A stretch of DNA of 64,000 bases from Rhexocercosporidium sp. MPI-PUGE-AT-0058 (taxonomy: Eukaryota > Ascomycota > Leotiomycetes > Helotiales): contig JAGTJL010000006.1 in the NCBI GenBank assembly GCA_020746875.1, positions 310,001 to 374,000 of the forward strand, given 5' to 3'. Below are positions 11,297 to 22,503 of the stretch, one piece after another. A program made the translations under genes and the position numbers. The stretch's first letter is position 1. Each line of letters starts with the position of its first letter. Below the pieces are notes generated by a model. That model had not been told where the DNA came from and ran no database searches. It saw nothing but the letters and a program-made list of their open reading frames with translations.

Positions 11297-12100
11297 ATGG
11301 GCAAATCAACCCCCATAACCGAGACGTCCTCTCCAATATCCCCATCCTCCTCCTCCTCTCCCGGCAAATCCAAACCCAAATCCAAGCCCGAAGACCCCTC
11401 CCCAACAGAATTCTACACAATAACAGCCAACAACTCCAAACTCTACAACCTCTCCCTCATCCCCTCAGATTCCACCTCACCTCTCTACCATATAACCAAC
11501 TCCTCCTTCACGCCGAAAAAGCCCGACGTAACACTCACCTCCAAAACCGCCACCGGGCCCATCCTAGGCGTCATAAAACTCTCCGCCTTATCCGACAATG
11601 TCGTTGGACTGGGCGATCCCTCTTCGCTTACGGCGGAAAAAGACGTACAATGGGAGAGATTCAAGAGTATGAAGGACTGGTCGCATGGGAGGTATGAATT
11701 TGATTTCGTGGATGGGGAGACGGGCCAGAGGAGGACTTTTACGTGGCGCAGGACGAGGCAGGGATTGTTTGATGATCAGCCGGATATGGAGTTGGCAGAG
11801 AACGTTGGGGGAATGAGTGGTGGGGAGGCGGAGTTGGGTGAGGTATTGGCTGTGTATAAAGGATGTCAGGGGTTCTTTAGTAGGGTGAGGGGGAGGTTCT
11901 TTTTGAGGAGGGGGTGGAGGGTTAGGTCTTTGAGGGAGGGCGGCGGGAAGAGTAGTGGTGAAGTGGATGAGGAGGATGATAGGGAGGGAGGTGGAGATTG
12001 GGAGGTTATGGTTCTTTTGACGGGATGTGGTGCTATTGAGACGGCGAGGAGGAGGAGTAGGGCGAGGAGGGGTGCTGGTGGAGGTGGTGGTGCTGGATAA
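11297..12100 (+). CDS. hypothetical fungal protein, possible LURP/tubby-like (DUF6593-type) fold
   Basis: Intronless 267-residue protein starting in a good context (CACCATGG). It has three parts: a Ser/Pro/Lys-rich disordered N-terminus (residues 1-40), a compact beta-rich core (about 40-165; FYTITANNSKLYNLSLI, PLYHITNSSF, GRYEFDFVDGETGQRRTF), and a Gly/Arg-rich tail containing GCGAIETARRRSRARRG. The alternation of short strands resembles the LURP-one/tubby-like DUF6593 architecture, but this is a weak, memory-based resemblance. The 3' half of the gene has strong G/A bias on the coding strand. No function can be assigned. Confidence 0.6.
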   Translation: MGKSTPITETSSPISPSSSSSPGKSKPKSKPEDPSPTEFYTITANNSKLYNLSLIPSDSTSPLYHITNSSFTPKKPDVTLTSKTATGPILGVIKLSALSDNVVGLGDPSSLTAEKDVQWERFKSMKDWSHGRYEFDFVDGETGQRRTFTWRRTRQGLFDDQPDMELAENVGGMSGGEAELGEVLAVYKGCQGFFSRVRGRFFLRRGWRVRSLREGGGKSSGEVDEEDDREGGGDWEVMVLLTGCGAIETARRRSRARRGAGGGGGAG

Positions 12101-12478
12101 TCGTCGATTAGAAGTACCGACACATGTAGCGGCGTTGTAATTATTTGCGCACTACAGCAGCTATAAAGAATAACGATACGAATATAAAAATTTCTTCGAA
12201 TGAAGTTAAATTACTTATAAATAATTATGTACTAACATTTTAAGTTTTCAGACTTATAAGCTGATATAAAGTTTAATATACTTAAAGTCAAAGTACCTAT
12301 TGCTTTTCTCGGCACGTAACGAAGTAAGGGTTCTCGGCACGCAGGAAGGGACGTTATATTACTAAAGAATTCATCTCGCTGTGAATCGTGTACAGCACTA
12401 CAAATCAGCAACGTCGATCTATATCCAAACGTTTCCAGTACCAGTGTATCACTCTCTCAGCTCTCTCAACTCTTTATG
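12101..12478. other. AT-rich intergenic spacer between convergent genes
   Basis: It contains a second, milder AT-rich patch (about 12160-12330) with abundant TpA, resembling the island at 10181-10565. It must hold the 3' ends of the two flanking convergent genes. No coding signal. Confidence 0.4.
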
Positions 12479-15449
12479 CTATATCTTTTCTCTACCGAAC
12501 ATTCTCTCTCGAGTCTCGTTCTCTACAACACCAACCAATTCAGGGGCCTTCCCCGTTCCAGCCTCCAACTTCCTCGCCGCCTCCGCCTCTGCCTGCTCAC
12601 TAGCAATTCTCTCCAGCTCGGCCTTCTTTTCCTCCTCTATTTTCTTCAACCTCTCCTGCTCTATCTTTCTCAACTCAGCTGGGGTCGGCGGCGGTTCGAT
12701 ACCGGTGGAATTCCACTCGAAGTTCGCAGGCATATTATGTCCCATCGTCTTGCCTAGAGGAACTCTATTCATCGCCATTTTCCACGCTGCCACCGTTTCC
12801 GGCGCTAGATTCTGCTCGAATATCGTCCAGTTCTCCTGGCGGTGTGGCTGGTCGAGCCATTCAGGCCGTTCGATTCCGCTGCCTAGGATACTGGCTGCGT
12901 AATCCAAGCTGTCGTAGTGCGCGGTGACGACGTTGCGATCACCAGCATAGTCGAGCTTATGGCCACAGCGATGAGAAAGCAGATCTTCCATGTTCGCACC
13001 ACCGGCACAACACCCACCATAGCAATTACCGATGAAGTTCACAATGGAGCTCAACTCCCTCTTGCGTCTCGACTGATCGAGAATATGCATTATCGTCGGC
13101 ACAGCCATCTCATGAAAGACATCCCTGGCGCCGAAAAAGGCTGCTAGGTATATGTAGTCGACCCAGAGATGGCGCGGGATGTAATAAATGTCCGACCACC
13201 CGGTACACCATTCCTCGGCATCGAATGTGAAATCGGTCTGGGCTTTCTCGAGGTCTGAGAGGGCCTCTAGGAGGGGGTATTGCCAGTTCCGGTCTTTGGC
13301 CATGCCGACCCAGCTGGAGAAGCGGTCGCGCTTTTTCATGCAGAGGAATGTTGGGCCGCCGCCTGCGTTGTCGTTGTGTCGGCTGACTGCTATCCACATC
13401 TTGGTGTAGTCTTCTTCGGCGAAGTCCATGGGGTCGATCCATACATCACTTGAGTTCATGGTCAGCAACTCAATACTTAACGTTACAGCATACTGGATTC
13501 AAAACAAGCGAGAAAAGTGCGAAGATTGAAAGGAGAAGGGACAACTCACAAATGGAACTGAAACAGCCCAGTGATATCCGGCTCCGACTCATTCTTCGGC
13601 ATCTCAAGGATAAGTTGCATCGTCCTCGCAATCTGGACATAAGTAACCAATCCATCACCCCAATTATCATGCGTCAAGTTCTGGAAAGCAGTCCTGTGGG
13701 GCGACTCGACGAAGGCTGGCATGCTGAAATGTAAGGTGTGGAAGAAAGGCGCATATTTCTCAATCAAGGGAACACGTTCAGGCCGGTGTCCGTTCCAACG
13801 GATGAAGGCGAGTGTCGTGTTGAATGGGGACGTTAGGATCGGGAGTGGAAGGGGGTGGGATGTCAAGGATAGTTGCATAGTTTCGCAGAAGACTATTATG
13901 AAGATTGATGCGAGGGAGGAGAGGAGGAGTATGGGCTTGCGCCATTTCTGTGGGTTGTTAGGTTGATTTGTTGAGAGGAGATGGGACGAGAAGACGGTAG
14001 GGAAGATACATACAGGTCCCGAGGGAATGAAGTTGAATGGGCGACTTCGTGGTGGCTCATCTGAAAATGTGACGATAGGTCGCTTTGGCGCGGGATATTC
14101 CATATACAGCCATGATGTTATGAAGACTATCAATCCACCTGGAATAATAAGAGGCGCCATCGTGGTGCCAAACAAAATGGGTGATATGTACAGCAAGATT
14201 CCAGTGGCGACGGCTGTGGCTAGGCATTTGATGACAGCGTTGGCATCTATCGCGGTCAATTTCGTCCGATCGGTATGCTACATCATGAACAGAAAAGAAT
14301 ACGTGGGATATGATGAGACGCTTACATTTATACACAGCCGTGATAGCCAGCCCAATGAACACATTGCTGACAATCACCAAATATGCCGCCGAGTTCGTAT
14401 ACCCGACGAAGAAACCAGGCTCGTCGTCTGTTACGAAACTCAGCGTCAAATGCACGATACCATTGATGACTATTCCACAGCCGTAGAGTACAGCATTCTG
14501 GGCGTGGAGAGATGCTTGGTCGCTTTTGAGGAGCGATTGGTTGTATACGCCTGCTACTGAGCTGACGAAGACTTGGAAGAGGAGGACCATATAGGTGGAT
14601 AAGGGGTACGATGTACCCGTGTCTGGGGTGTACTGGGTTGTTGCAAGGCCACAGAGCTAGGGATGTGTAAGAATGGGGATTTTTGGATATAGGAGGGGAG
14701 GGGAAAAGGAGTTGGAAGGGAAGCAGACGCACTTGGATTATGATGGCTGTCCATTGTATCTTCGAGATATCGGCTCCGAGAGCAAGGACCATGATCAGAG
14801 CAGTGATGAGGATAACTCCCGACCGAACAAGAGCAATCGTCCCCGGATCCGCCAGTTTATACGCCACGAAAATCTGTGTGCGGGTAACACATCAGTAAGT
14901 GTCTTTCCTGTTGGCTTTTCCATGAGAAGAACTTACAGTATTGTTGATAAGCGCATACAACAACGCCAACTTCGCAAACCCATACCTATTCTCCACACTT
15001 ACCATCCCCAAACTCCTCACATACGCTCTCACCAACCCAGTCCTCGCCTGCGGAAGCTGATTCCCGCCACCATAAATCAACCTCTCATCCTCGACTCCGA
15101 TCCCAACTTCAAGCTCTTCGTCCCCCTCCCTCACCCTCTCCTTCTCCCTGTCCTCCTCCTCACTCGGAACAAGTTCATGTACACCCTTCTGATCCCCGTC
15201 ACGATCCCTCTCCTTCCTCGCCGCCCTAACCATCAACGCAGAAGAAATCAAGAATTTGAAGAACTCGGAGATAGTCACCGAGCTAGAGGTCGAGAAGGTA
15301 TATTTCCCGCTGGTTTGGGAAGAGCGCATTATGCATCCTATGCTGACTTGGATTATTACGAGGCAGAGGGCTGAGAGGTAGGCTGCGTTGTAGGAGGGGA
15401 GGATGAGGAGGGTGTGAAGGGAGGACATTTTGATGTTCGTGAGGGGCAT
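12479..15449 (-). CDS. nucleotide-sugar transporter fused to a type-II-like lumenal (putative glycosyltransferase) domain
   Basis: Predicted protein of about 860 residues in six exons. Residues 1 to about 400 are a complete nucleotide-sugar transporter of the UDP-galactose/CMP-sialate type (SVTISEFFKFLISSALM, NNTIFVAYKLADPGTIAL, GVYNQSLLKSDQASLHAQN, and the end ANAVIKCLATAVATGILLY). After the cytosolic EYPAPKRPIVTF comes a new single membrane anchor (KWRKPILLLSSLASIFIIVF), then a lumenal domain with FHFDVWIDPMDFAEEDY and many Cys/Trp residues. A Lys/Glu coiled coil (LRKIEQERLKKIEEEKKAEL) forms the tail. One open frame spans the transporter end and the anchor, across an in-frame 66-bp GTATGT...CAG intron, so the fusion does not depend on gene-model joining. 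It is divergent from the activation-enzyme gene at 16088. The glycosyltransferase role is inferred; the family of the lumenal domain is not recognised. Confidence 0.82.
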
Positions 15450-16087
15450 TGTTGGGTTGGATGGTGCATCTGGTGACGCGGGATTTGGTGTTTTGGTGAC
15501 TTGATGGGTTTGGAGTCGTTATGTCTGTCTGCCTCGAGGAACCAAATCGATGAGAGGAAATTTCTCGAACATAGGGATCAGAGGACAGATTGATGATCTG
15601 CTCTGTCGACTTCTTTTTTGGTCGGGCTCTTCTATCCCTTGCTCCAACCTGCCTCTTCTGAATAATCACATTCTTTTGTGATGGAGGCAGAGTCAAGTGT
15701 TTCAGTCGAGACGAGATTTTGGTGCCTTGCAGCCGCCACAACGCCAAATCACACGACGATCCCCAATTGCTGATGGAAGTATTCCATTTGTTTTCGATTT
15801 GTGATGGGTCAATTATGGCCAAGAATTGATTGATTTATTGTATACTTCTTTGATTTTTGATTTTCGATTGGTGGCGGGGGTAAGGATTGATGGAAATGAG
15901 GCGATCGTGTCTTACCCTTGCAGGCAAGGGAGAATGTTGACAGGAATGGGTGATATCACTAACTGGATTCGCTCTCCTGAGTTTTTTCTTTCTGGCAAGT
16001 TCACTAGAGAGAGATCACGACATCAACGCTCCAGCAATAATCCGACCAAGAAATTAATCCCCAGGAAAATTTTCCTCACTGACAATT
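15450..16087. promoter_or_regulatory. bidirectional promoter region of the transporter-fusion / activation-enzyme pair
   Basis: A 638-bp spacer between two divergent starts (15449 minus, 16088 plus). No other gene is readable. The head-to-head layout suggests shared regulation, but no binding site is identified. Confidence 0.45.
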
Positions 16088-18735
16088 ATGCCAGGCCTAA
16101 CCACGAACGATGTCAAAGTGGACACAGCAAATGCTCCCAGCAAAAACCATGCCCTCAACGTCATCATTCCCATCGGAGGAATCGGGAGTCGCTTCTCGAA
16201 AGTCGGATACCGATATCCAAAACCGCTGATCAACATCATTGGCCGACCTATGATTCTACGGATCATTGACAATTTGTCTTTGAGCCCAGAGGATACGTTG
16301 TGGATGGCTGTCAATGCTGAAATTGATGATGAGTTCCGCATTGGGCAGCTGGTCATGAAGACTTTCCCTAAACTTGACTTTCGCCTCTTGAGGTTGAAGC
16401 ATCAGACGAAAGGGGCTTCGGAGACGGTGAGTTGTCACTTGAGAAGGAACTTTGACTGTGCGTACGAAATACTGACAAGCTTAATAGTTGTACATGACAA
16501 CCCAGAGTATGGGGGCTGAGTATATGGGAAGACGAACAGTATCACTTGACTGTAAGTCCCCCAACTCGGACAGTGAACAAGTGACCTTACCAGATATCTA
16601 GGCGACACTCTCTACTGGGCCGATATTCTCCAGCACGTAAGAGACATGCCCATCCAATACGGAGCAGTATTCTACTTCCCCGACGACGGCTTCAACCCCA
16701 TCTACTCTTACATCAAGACAGAAGACGGCTCTGTCCCTCTCATAATCGACATCCGCGAGAAAAAAGCAATCTCCAATAAAGCCAACACAGGAGCCTACGT
16801 CTTCGCAACCGCATCCCTCCTTCACATTTGGGCAGCCAAGAACATCGACTCGAATGCTCAACGACCCAAGGGAACGGAGATAGGCGAGTACTACACGTCT
16901 CAGATGATCGGGACCATGATCCACGATGCACGCCTCCCTTTCCTCGGCTTACCGTTATCGAAGAAAGATTTCAGCTGTGTGGGCACCCCAGAACAGTTGG
17001 AGGATTTGCTAATGCAGATGAAAGATGGGCAGAGGCCGAATCAGGTCAAGAAGAGACGTTTCTGCTTCGATCTCGATATGACGCTTGTGGGTGTCCCAGC
17101 TGTAGCAGGGGATTATTCGACGTGTCCGCCGATCTGGAAGAACATTCGTTTGGTGCAACAGTTGCACAAGGCGGGACATCATATTATCATTGTATGTTTG
17201 TTGATTTTGATATCTGGAGATGGTTTTGGTGGGCATTTACTGACTAGGTGTTAGCAAACTGCGAGACGGATGAGGACTCATCAGGGAAACGTGGGTGCGA
17301 TTCTGAAAGATGTTGGGCCAGTGACGTTTGAACAGCTGGAGAGATATGAGATCCCGTACCATGGTAAGCTCAGTCTGTCATACGTTTGTTGGAATGTACT
17401 GATAGGTTAGACATCCATTTCGGCAAACCGTGGGCAGATGTCTACGTCGATGATCTCGCCGTCAACGCCAACCTGGATACCATGAAAGAAATCGGCTGGC
17501 TCCTCGACGAAGTCGACCCATCTTCGCTCCTCGAACCCGCCGGAACAGTCGCTCGAACTACCACTCCCCGTCCCAATCAAACTACCAAAGCAATGATCGC
17601 GGCTCGCGACTTCAACACCATCCAGATCGTAGGGGATAAAGTCATCAAGTCCTCCAAATCAGATGCCATCCTCGGCGAGTTATTCTTCTACGCACATATG
17701 CCTACCAACCTACTCCCCGTCTTTCCCACGGGCTTTGCAGTAGATTTCCTCCCAGAGACAGGGAATTACACCTTGGAGATGGAATACCGACAAGGACTTA
17801 CCTTCAGTCATCTGCTTGTTGGTCGTTCCATAACCGAAGGTCGCCTCCTCACGTTCCTAACAGCCCTCCACAGCATCCACACCACAACCAGCACGCTCAC
17901 CTCGCGCCTCCCCATCTCCGCTGCCCTCGCAGACAAGTTCACGCACCATAGCATCGAACGCTCAGGCGGGGTGAACATCTACGCCAACTACGGCGTCAAA
18001 CTCCGCTCCCGCTACTACAACAACAGCACACTCTACTCCTCCCTCGGGCCCACCGCCGCAGAGTGTTTCTCGCGCCTCAACGAATTCCTCGACACCTACG
18101 AAGCAGAAGACAGAGGTGTGCATGTGCCCATCATCCACGGCGACCCGGTCTTCAGCAACGCAATCTTGAGCCAAGATGACAAGAGCGTGTCGTTCATTGA
18201 CGTGAGGTGCCAGTTGGAGAATACGCTTACGATGGAAGGAGATATCCACTATGATCTTGCGAAAGTGCTGCAGTCGCTCGTGGGGTACGATCATATCCTC
18301 TTCATGGACATTGCTGCTCTCCCTTCCTCTTCCTCTACCTCTAATATCTCCCTCTCCTCTTCCTCCTCCCCCTCCCCTGGCTCCGCAGAACCGCTCCTGG
18401 ATGAAGCGGACGAGCGCATCTTACTGCGGCTGCAAGACGTGTTCTGGCGGTTCCTGGAGGAGAAGTATGCGGTTACTATTCATAAGAAGACGCTGTTGAG
18501 GATCACGGCCAGTTTGCTGTTTAGCCTTATTCCGTTGCATAAGAGGGAGTTGGGACCGGTTTTCTTGAGGATGTGTAGGGGGACTTTGGAGATGGCGAGG
18601 GGGATGCCTTATAAGAGGGCTGTTGTTGCTGGTGGTAGTGGTGGTGCTGCGAGTGTAGCGAAGGAGGAGGGATTGGTGTGTGGGGAGGGGAAGGAGATTG
18701 AGATTTTGGTAGAGGGGGGTGGTTCTGTTTCTTAG
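16088..18735 (+). CDS. trifunctional fusion: sugar-type nucleotidyltransferase, HAD phosphatase, APH-fold kinase
   Basis: Five exons (16088-16426, 16488-16551, 16602-17191, 17255-17363, 17411-18735) give 808 residues. Residues 1-240 form an NTP_transferase domain with GGIGSRFSKVGYRYPKPLI. From about 285 there is a HAD domain with FDLDMTL (motif I), QTARRM (motif II), GKPW and YVDDLAVN (motif IV). From about 400 there is an aminoglycoside/choline-kinase-like domain with HGDPVFSNAIL as catalytic loop near residue 609 and IDVR in place of the metal-binding ID-W/FE. All three active sites look intact. Kinase plus phosphatase plus nucleotidyltransferase is the logic of heptose-type or LicA/LicC-type activation, giving an NDP-linked product. 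The substrate is unknown. Acts with the divergent transporter fusion by inference. Confidence 0.87.
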
Positions 18736-19822
18736 GTATGTACTGTGCTTCCTGGAGTGTCCGTCGTAAGCAAGCGATGATGCGTCTGATTCGCAATTAA
18801 CAACATGGTACTGTGGCAGGTGGGCTGACTGGTCAGTAATCTGTAATTTTCAGTACAGTGTTATTACACTTTAATTTTGTTATGACTTTGAAGAACGGAA
18901 TTATACTTTCTTTCCCTGGGTTTCCCTGTTTTTGCTTTTCTCCAACCAAGGCAGGTACAGTAGGTCGTCGTCTGCTCTCACCTGATAATCTCCGGACATC
19001 GATAATTGCTGGACGTTCAGGGGTACGGAAGTGGATGCTCTAACTTCTTTCCCACTTCAGAGATACTGACGAGGGAATCAACACATCCAAGTGCATCTTC
19101 ACCTCCTAAATACGAAGTAGAGACATGCACTTGAAATGCAAAGAATCGAACAGCTCCCAATTACAATTATTATTAGGAATTACTCTTCTCCTGGTCTGTG
19201 TCCCCCTCTTCCCAGGGATTGAGAACTTGATATTCAAGACCCGTCCCCATCCGGGTTATGGCTGAAGTTTAAAGACGTCCTGCCAAGGGGGACCCGCTGT
19301 CTCGTTTACGTGGTGAGAACGCAGATGATTGGCTGAGCTGGATAATTCAGGGCAACTGGCAACAACTAAAGCAGGTCCTTCCTCTCCCAAGCAGGTGCCA
19401 AGGCTTGGCATGGGTGGGGCCTCGTATCGAATGAGATCATTTCATTCCCAAGCCGGCCGGCAAGTGAAGGGAAGGTACATAAGGCAAGGTACGGCAAGCC
19501 CCTTGACTAACCCCATCGGGCATGGTGGCACTGGCTGGACCTGCGCAAATTTGTGTGGGTCGTCCGGTATCGTTTTTCCTGCTGGCCCAGGCACATCCGC
19601 TGGTCAGGCCAAAAATAGCTGTCTGTTTATAAGGAACGCGGTACCCCAGATCTTCTTCCCCTTTCCCTCCTCAACAACACCTCCTGTTCACCATCAACAA
19701 CCCCCTTCGCCTCTTTTTGTTTTTGTCTCTTTGTTAGCAAAACACCCACACTCACTACTTCTCTTACTTGCGTGTTTACTTATTTATTCATTCGTTCGTT
19801 CGTTCATTCAGATCTTCTAATT
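18736..19822. other. intergenic, includes the GH17 gene promoter and 5' UTR
   Basis: A 1.1 kb gap. Near 19625 a TTTATAAGG TATA-like box is followed by CT-rich sequence and short tandem TTCG/TTCA units (19788-19811) just before the GH17 start, a typical leader of a strongly expressed fungal gene. An open frame at 19329-19820 has no recognisable domain. Confidence 0.4.
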
Positions 19823-21250
19823 ATGCACGCCTCACTCTTTGCCCTCGCGGCATCCCTTTCCGTCGCCTCTGCCGTCAACAGAGGTTTCAACTATGGAGCT
19901 GTCACTAGAGAGGGAGCAATGAAGAACGAGGCTTCTTTCACCGCTGAGTTCAACGCCGCAAAAGGTCTTGCCAACACCGATGGAGCTTTCTCCAGCGCCA
20001 GACTCTACACCATGATCCAGTCCGGCACCACCAACTCCCCTATCTCTGCCATCCCAGCCGCCATTGCTACAGACACCAGACTCTTCCTCGGACTCTGGGC
20101 TTCAGCAGGACAAACAAACATGGATAACGAGATCGCCGCTCTCACATCGGCCATCAAGCAATACGGCGAGGAGTTCACAAGCCGTGTCAACGGTATCTCG
20201 GTCGGATCTGAGGATCTGTACCGTATCTCGCCCACTGGACTCAAGAACGACCCTACCGGAGTTGGAGCTCAACCAGAGGAACTGGTGAAATACATTCAAC
20301 AGGTCCGGAAGGCAATTTCAGGCACTGCCTTGAGCAAAGTGGCAGTTGGACACGTCGATACCTGGGATGTCTGGAGAAACGGATCCAACTCTGCCGTCGT
20401 TGACGAGGCCGATTTCTTGGGAATGAACACCTTCCCATACTTCCAGATCACCGAGGACAACTCCATCGAGAACGCTCCTACGCTCTTCAACAACGCTTAC
20501 GATATCACTGTCGCTGCTGCCAAGGGAAAGCCAGTTGTCGTCACTGAGACCGGATGGCCCGTCAGCGGCAAGGATGCTGCTGGAGGACACCCATCCATCG
20601 CCAACGCACGATCCTACTACGAGGCTGTTGGTTGCCACACTCTTTTCGGAAAGACTGATACCTACTGGTACACTCTCGTTGACGCCAACACCGCTGTCGA
20701 AAGCCAACCTCAATTCGGTATTGTTGGCACCACTGTTTCCACCAAGTCCCTCTTCGACTTGACCTGCGACCCAGTCAAGTCTTCTTCCTCTGCTTCAGCA
20801 TCTAAGACTGCTACATCTGCTAGCGGCTCTGCTACTGGCTCAGCCTCTGGCTCAGCTACTGGCTCCATGACCACTGCTGTCAGCGCCTCTGCCACTGGTG
20901 TCTCCGCCGGAAGCACCTCAGCTGCCGGAGGCGGATCAGGATCTGGTGCCGCAGCTACCACTGGAACTGCCACAGGTACGGACACCCCCATTGATTCCCT
21001 GCATTCTCTCCCCGCTACCATTGTTGTATCTGGGCCTCAATCTACTTCCGTGATTGTTAGTTCAGGTACAACTCAAGGTTTAATACCAAAAGAAGCCCCT
21101 CTTACCTCCCGGGATACACAAACTAATACATTTGCTTCTCTAGGTGCCAACCCAACTTCCACCGTCACCACAAATGCCGCCGGCCAGATGAAGGCATCAA
21201 CCATCGTTGGATTCTTCGGTGCCGTTGCTGCCTTGGTCGCTTTCGTTTAG
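19823..21250 (+). CDS. GPI-anchored GH17 endo-beta-1,3-glucanase (eglC-like)
   Basis: Cell-wall glucan hydrolase or transglycosylase. Signal peptide MHASLFALAASLSVASA; GH17 catalytic domain about residues 20-320 with the acid/base in ISVGSED and the nucleophile in VTETGWP; then a Ser/Thr/Ala/Gly-rich linker and a C-terminal hydrophobic GPI signal (STIVGFFGAVAALVAFV). A 168-bp intron (20976-21143, GTACGG...CTAG) removes an insert in the linker and joins GTATG to ANPTS, giving 419 residues. The intron is in phase and stop-free, so a retained form of 475 residues is possible. Most likely acts at the wall, remodelling beta-1,3-glucan. Confidence 0.9.
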   Translation: MHASLFALAASLSVASAVNRGFNYGAVTREGAMKNEASFTAEFNAAKGLANTDGAFSSARLYTMIQSGTTNSPISAIPAAIATDTRLFLGLWASAGQTNMDNEIAALTSAIKQYGEEFTSRVNGISVGSEDLYRISPTGLKNDPTGVGAQPEELVKYIQQVRKAISGTALSKVAVGHVDTWDVWRNGSNSAVVDEADFLGMNTFPYFQITEDNSIENAPTLFNNAYDITVAAAKGKPVVVTETGWPVSGKDAAGGHPSIANARSYYEAVGCHTLFGKTDTYWYTLVDANTAVESQPQFGIVGTTVSTKSLFDLTCDPVKSSSSASASKTATSASGSATGSASGSATGSMTTAVSASATGVSAGSTSAAGGGSGSGAAATTGTATGTDTPIDSLHSLPATIVVSGPQSTSVIVSSGTTQGLIPKEAPLTSRDTQTNTFASLGANPTSTVTTNAAGQMKASTIVGFFGAVAALVAFV

Positions 21251-21528
21251 ATGGGACATTGGTGAGCTAGATGCAGATCGGGAAGATAGACGGTAGAATG
21301 GGTGTAGAATAAAAGGTTAGGTGCATGGATAGGGGCATATTCGTGGCGCATTTGATGATTTGGTTCAGAATTACACAGTACTGTACATTTCAATTTATAT
21401 TTCGAGGCTTGTCATGCAGAGTTCTCTTTTTCTATTATATTCAAGCATGAAATTCCTTTTTGAGAAGTTTCTCTAGAAAATCTATTTCAGTCTTTGCAGA
21501 TATCTCGGTATCATATTGTCAGGTTACA

Positions 21529-22503
21529 TTATACCACTTTCCCAGGAGCATCTTTATCTCCCCTCAAAACCGCCAACAAGGTCTCAACAACCGCAACCCC
21601 ACTCCTACTCTGATTCTCCCTCGTCGACGCCCCAACATGCGGCATCAAAACCACCCTCTCGCTCTCCAACAACGCCTTATGCGTCTCCTTATTCGGCGGC
21701 TCAATCTCAAGCGCATCCAAACACGCCCCCAAAATCCTCTCCTCCTTTAACGCCCTTGCCAACGCCTCTTCATCCACAATCCCTCCCCTCGCACAATTAA
21801 CCAAGATAGCCTCTCTCTTCATCAACCCCAACTCCCTCTCCCCAATCATCCCCCTCGTACTCTCCAAAAGCGGCACATGCAACGTCACCACATCCGCCTC
21901 CCTCAACACCTCCTCCAGACTCCCAACCCTAACATGTTCAATACCCTGGCCCTCCCACACCCCCTCCCCAGCCACAGGATCATACGCCAGAACGCGACTC
22001 TCACACGCGCCCCTCCACTTCCTCGCCACCTCCCTCCCAATATTCCCCATCCCCACCACCCCCACCGTCTTGCGGAACAGACTCACCCCAAGGACCTGAC
22101 TCCGAACCACCGCCTCACCCTTCCGCACACGCCGATCGATCTCTGACACCCGTCTCGCGAGCGAGAGCGGCAGCGCGAGGGCTAGCTCGGCGACTGCTTC
22201 GCTGTTCAGAGCCGGCGTGTTGTGGACTGCTATCCCGTGCGCGGCGGCTGCTTTCAGGTCGATGTTGTCGACGCCGACGCCTTGCTTGACTATCACTTTT
22301 AGGTTTGGAGCACGGGTGAAGTCGCTGCTGGTTAGGTGGGTTTCGGAACGTACGAGGATGGCGACGGCGTCTTGGTGCCAGGTTTTGGATTTCGTGAGCG
22401 GGGAGGAGGGGAGGGTGACGGAGATGGTGGGCGTGCATTGGAGGAGAGAGATGGCGTCGGGGTGGTAGGGGTCGAGGACGTAGACGAGGGGTTTGGTTGA
22501 CAT
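21529..22503 (-). CDS. D-isomer-specific 2-hydroxyacid dehydrogenase (3-phosphoglycerate dehydrogenase-like)
   Basis: Intronless 324-residue NAD(P)-dependent dehydrogenase. The nucleotide-binding loop is VGVVGMGNIGREVARKW near residue 145. Catalytic residues are visible: Arg in VNCARGGIVDEEAL, Glu in ALEIEPP, and His in VLMPHVGASTREN. The N-terminal substrate domain contains VIVKQGVGVDNIDL. Length fits a hydroxyacid reductase without the ACT regulatory domain of true SerA, so hydroxypyruvate, glyoxylate or another 2-ketoacid is a likely substrate. It is divergent from the RraA-like aldolase at 23055, which also works on 2-oxoacid chemistry. Confidence 0.9.
   Translation of the reverse strand: MSTKPLVYVLDPYHPDAISLLQCTPTISVTLPSSPLTKSKTWHQDAVAILVRSETHLTSSDFTRAPNLKVIVKQGVGVDNIDLKAAAAHGIAVHNTPALNSEAVAELALALPLSLARRVSEIDRRVRKGEAVVRSQVLGVSLFRKTVGVVGMGNIGREVARKWRGACESRVLAYDPVAGEGVWEGQGIEHVRVGSLEEVLREADVVTLHVPLLESTRGMIGERELGLMKREAILVNCARGGIVDEEALARALKEERILGACLDALEIEPPNKETHKALLESERVVLMPHVGASTRENQSRSGVAVVETLLAVLRGDKDAPGKVV

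Noticed and set aside
14027..14560. 177-codon plus frame opposite the transporter fusion
   Set aside because: Shadow of a real minus-strand exon with nucleotide-sugar-transporter motifs.
19329..19820. 163-codon frame before the GH17 gene
   Set aside because: It overlaps the CT-rich leader and TATA-like box; its tail is simple TTCG/TTCA repeat sequence.
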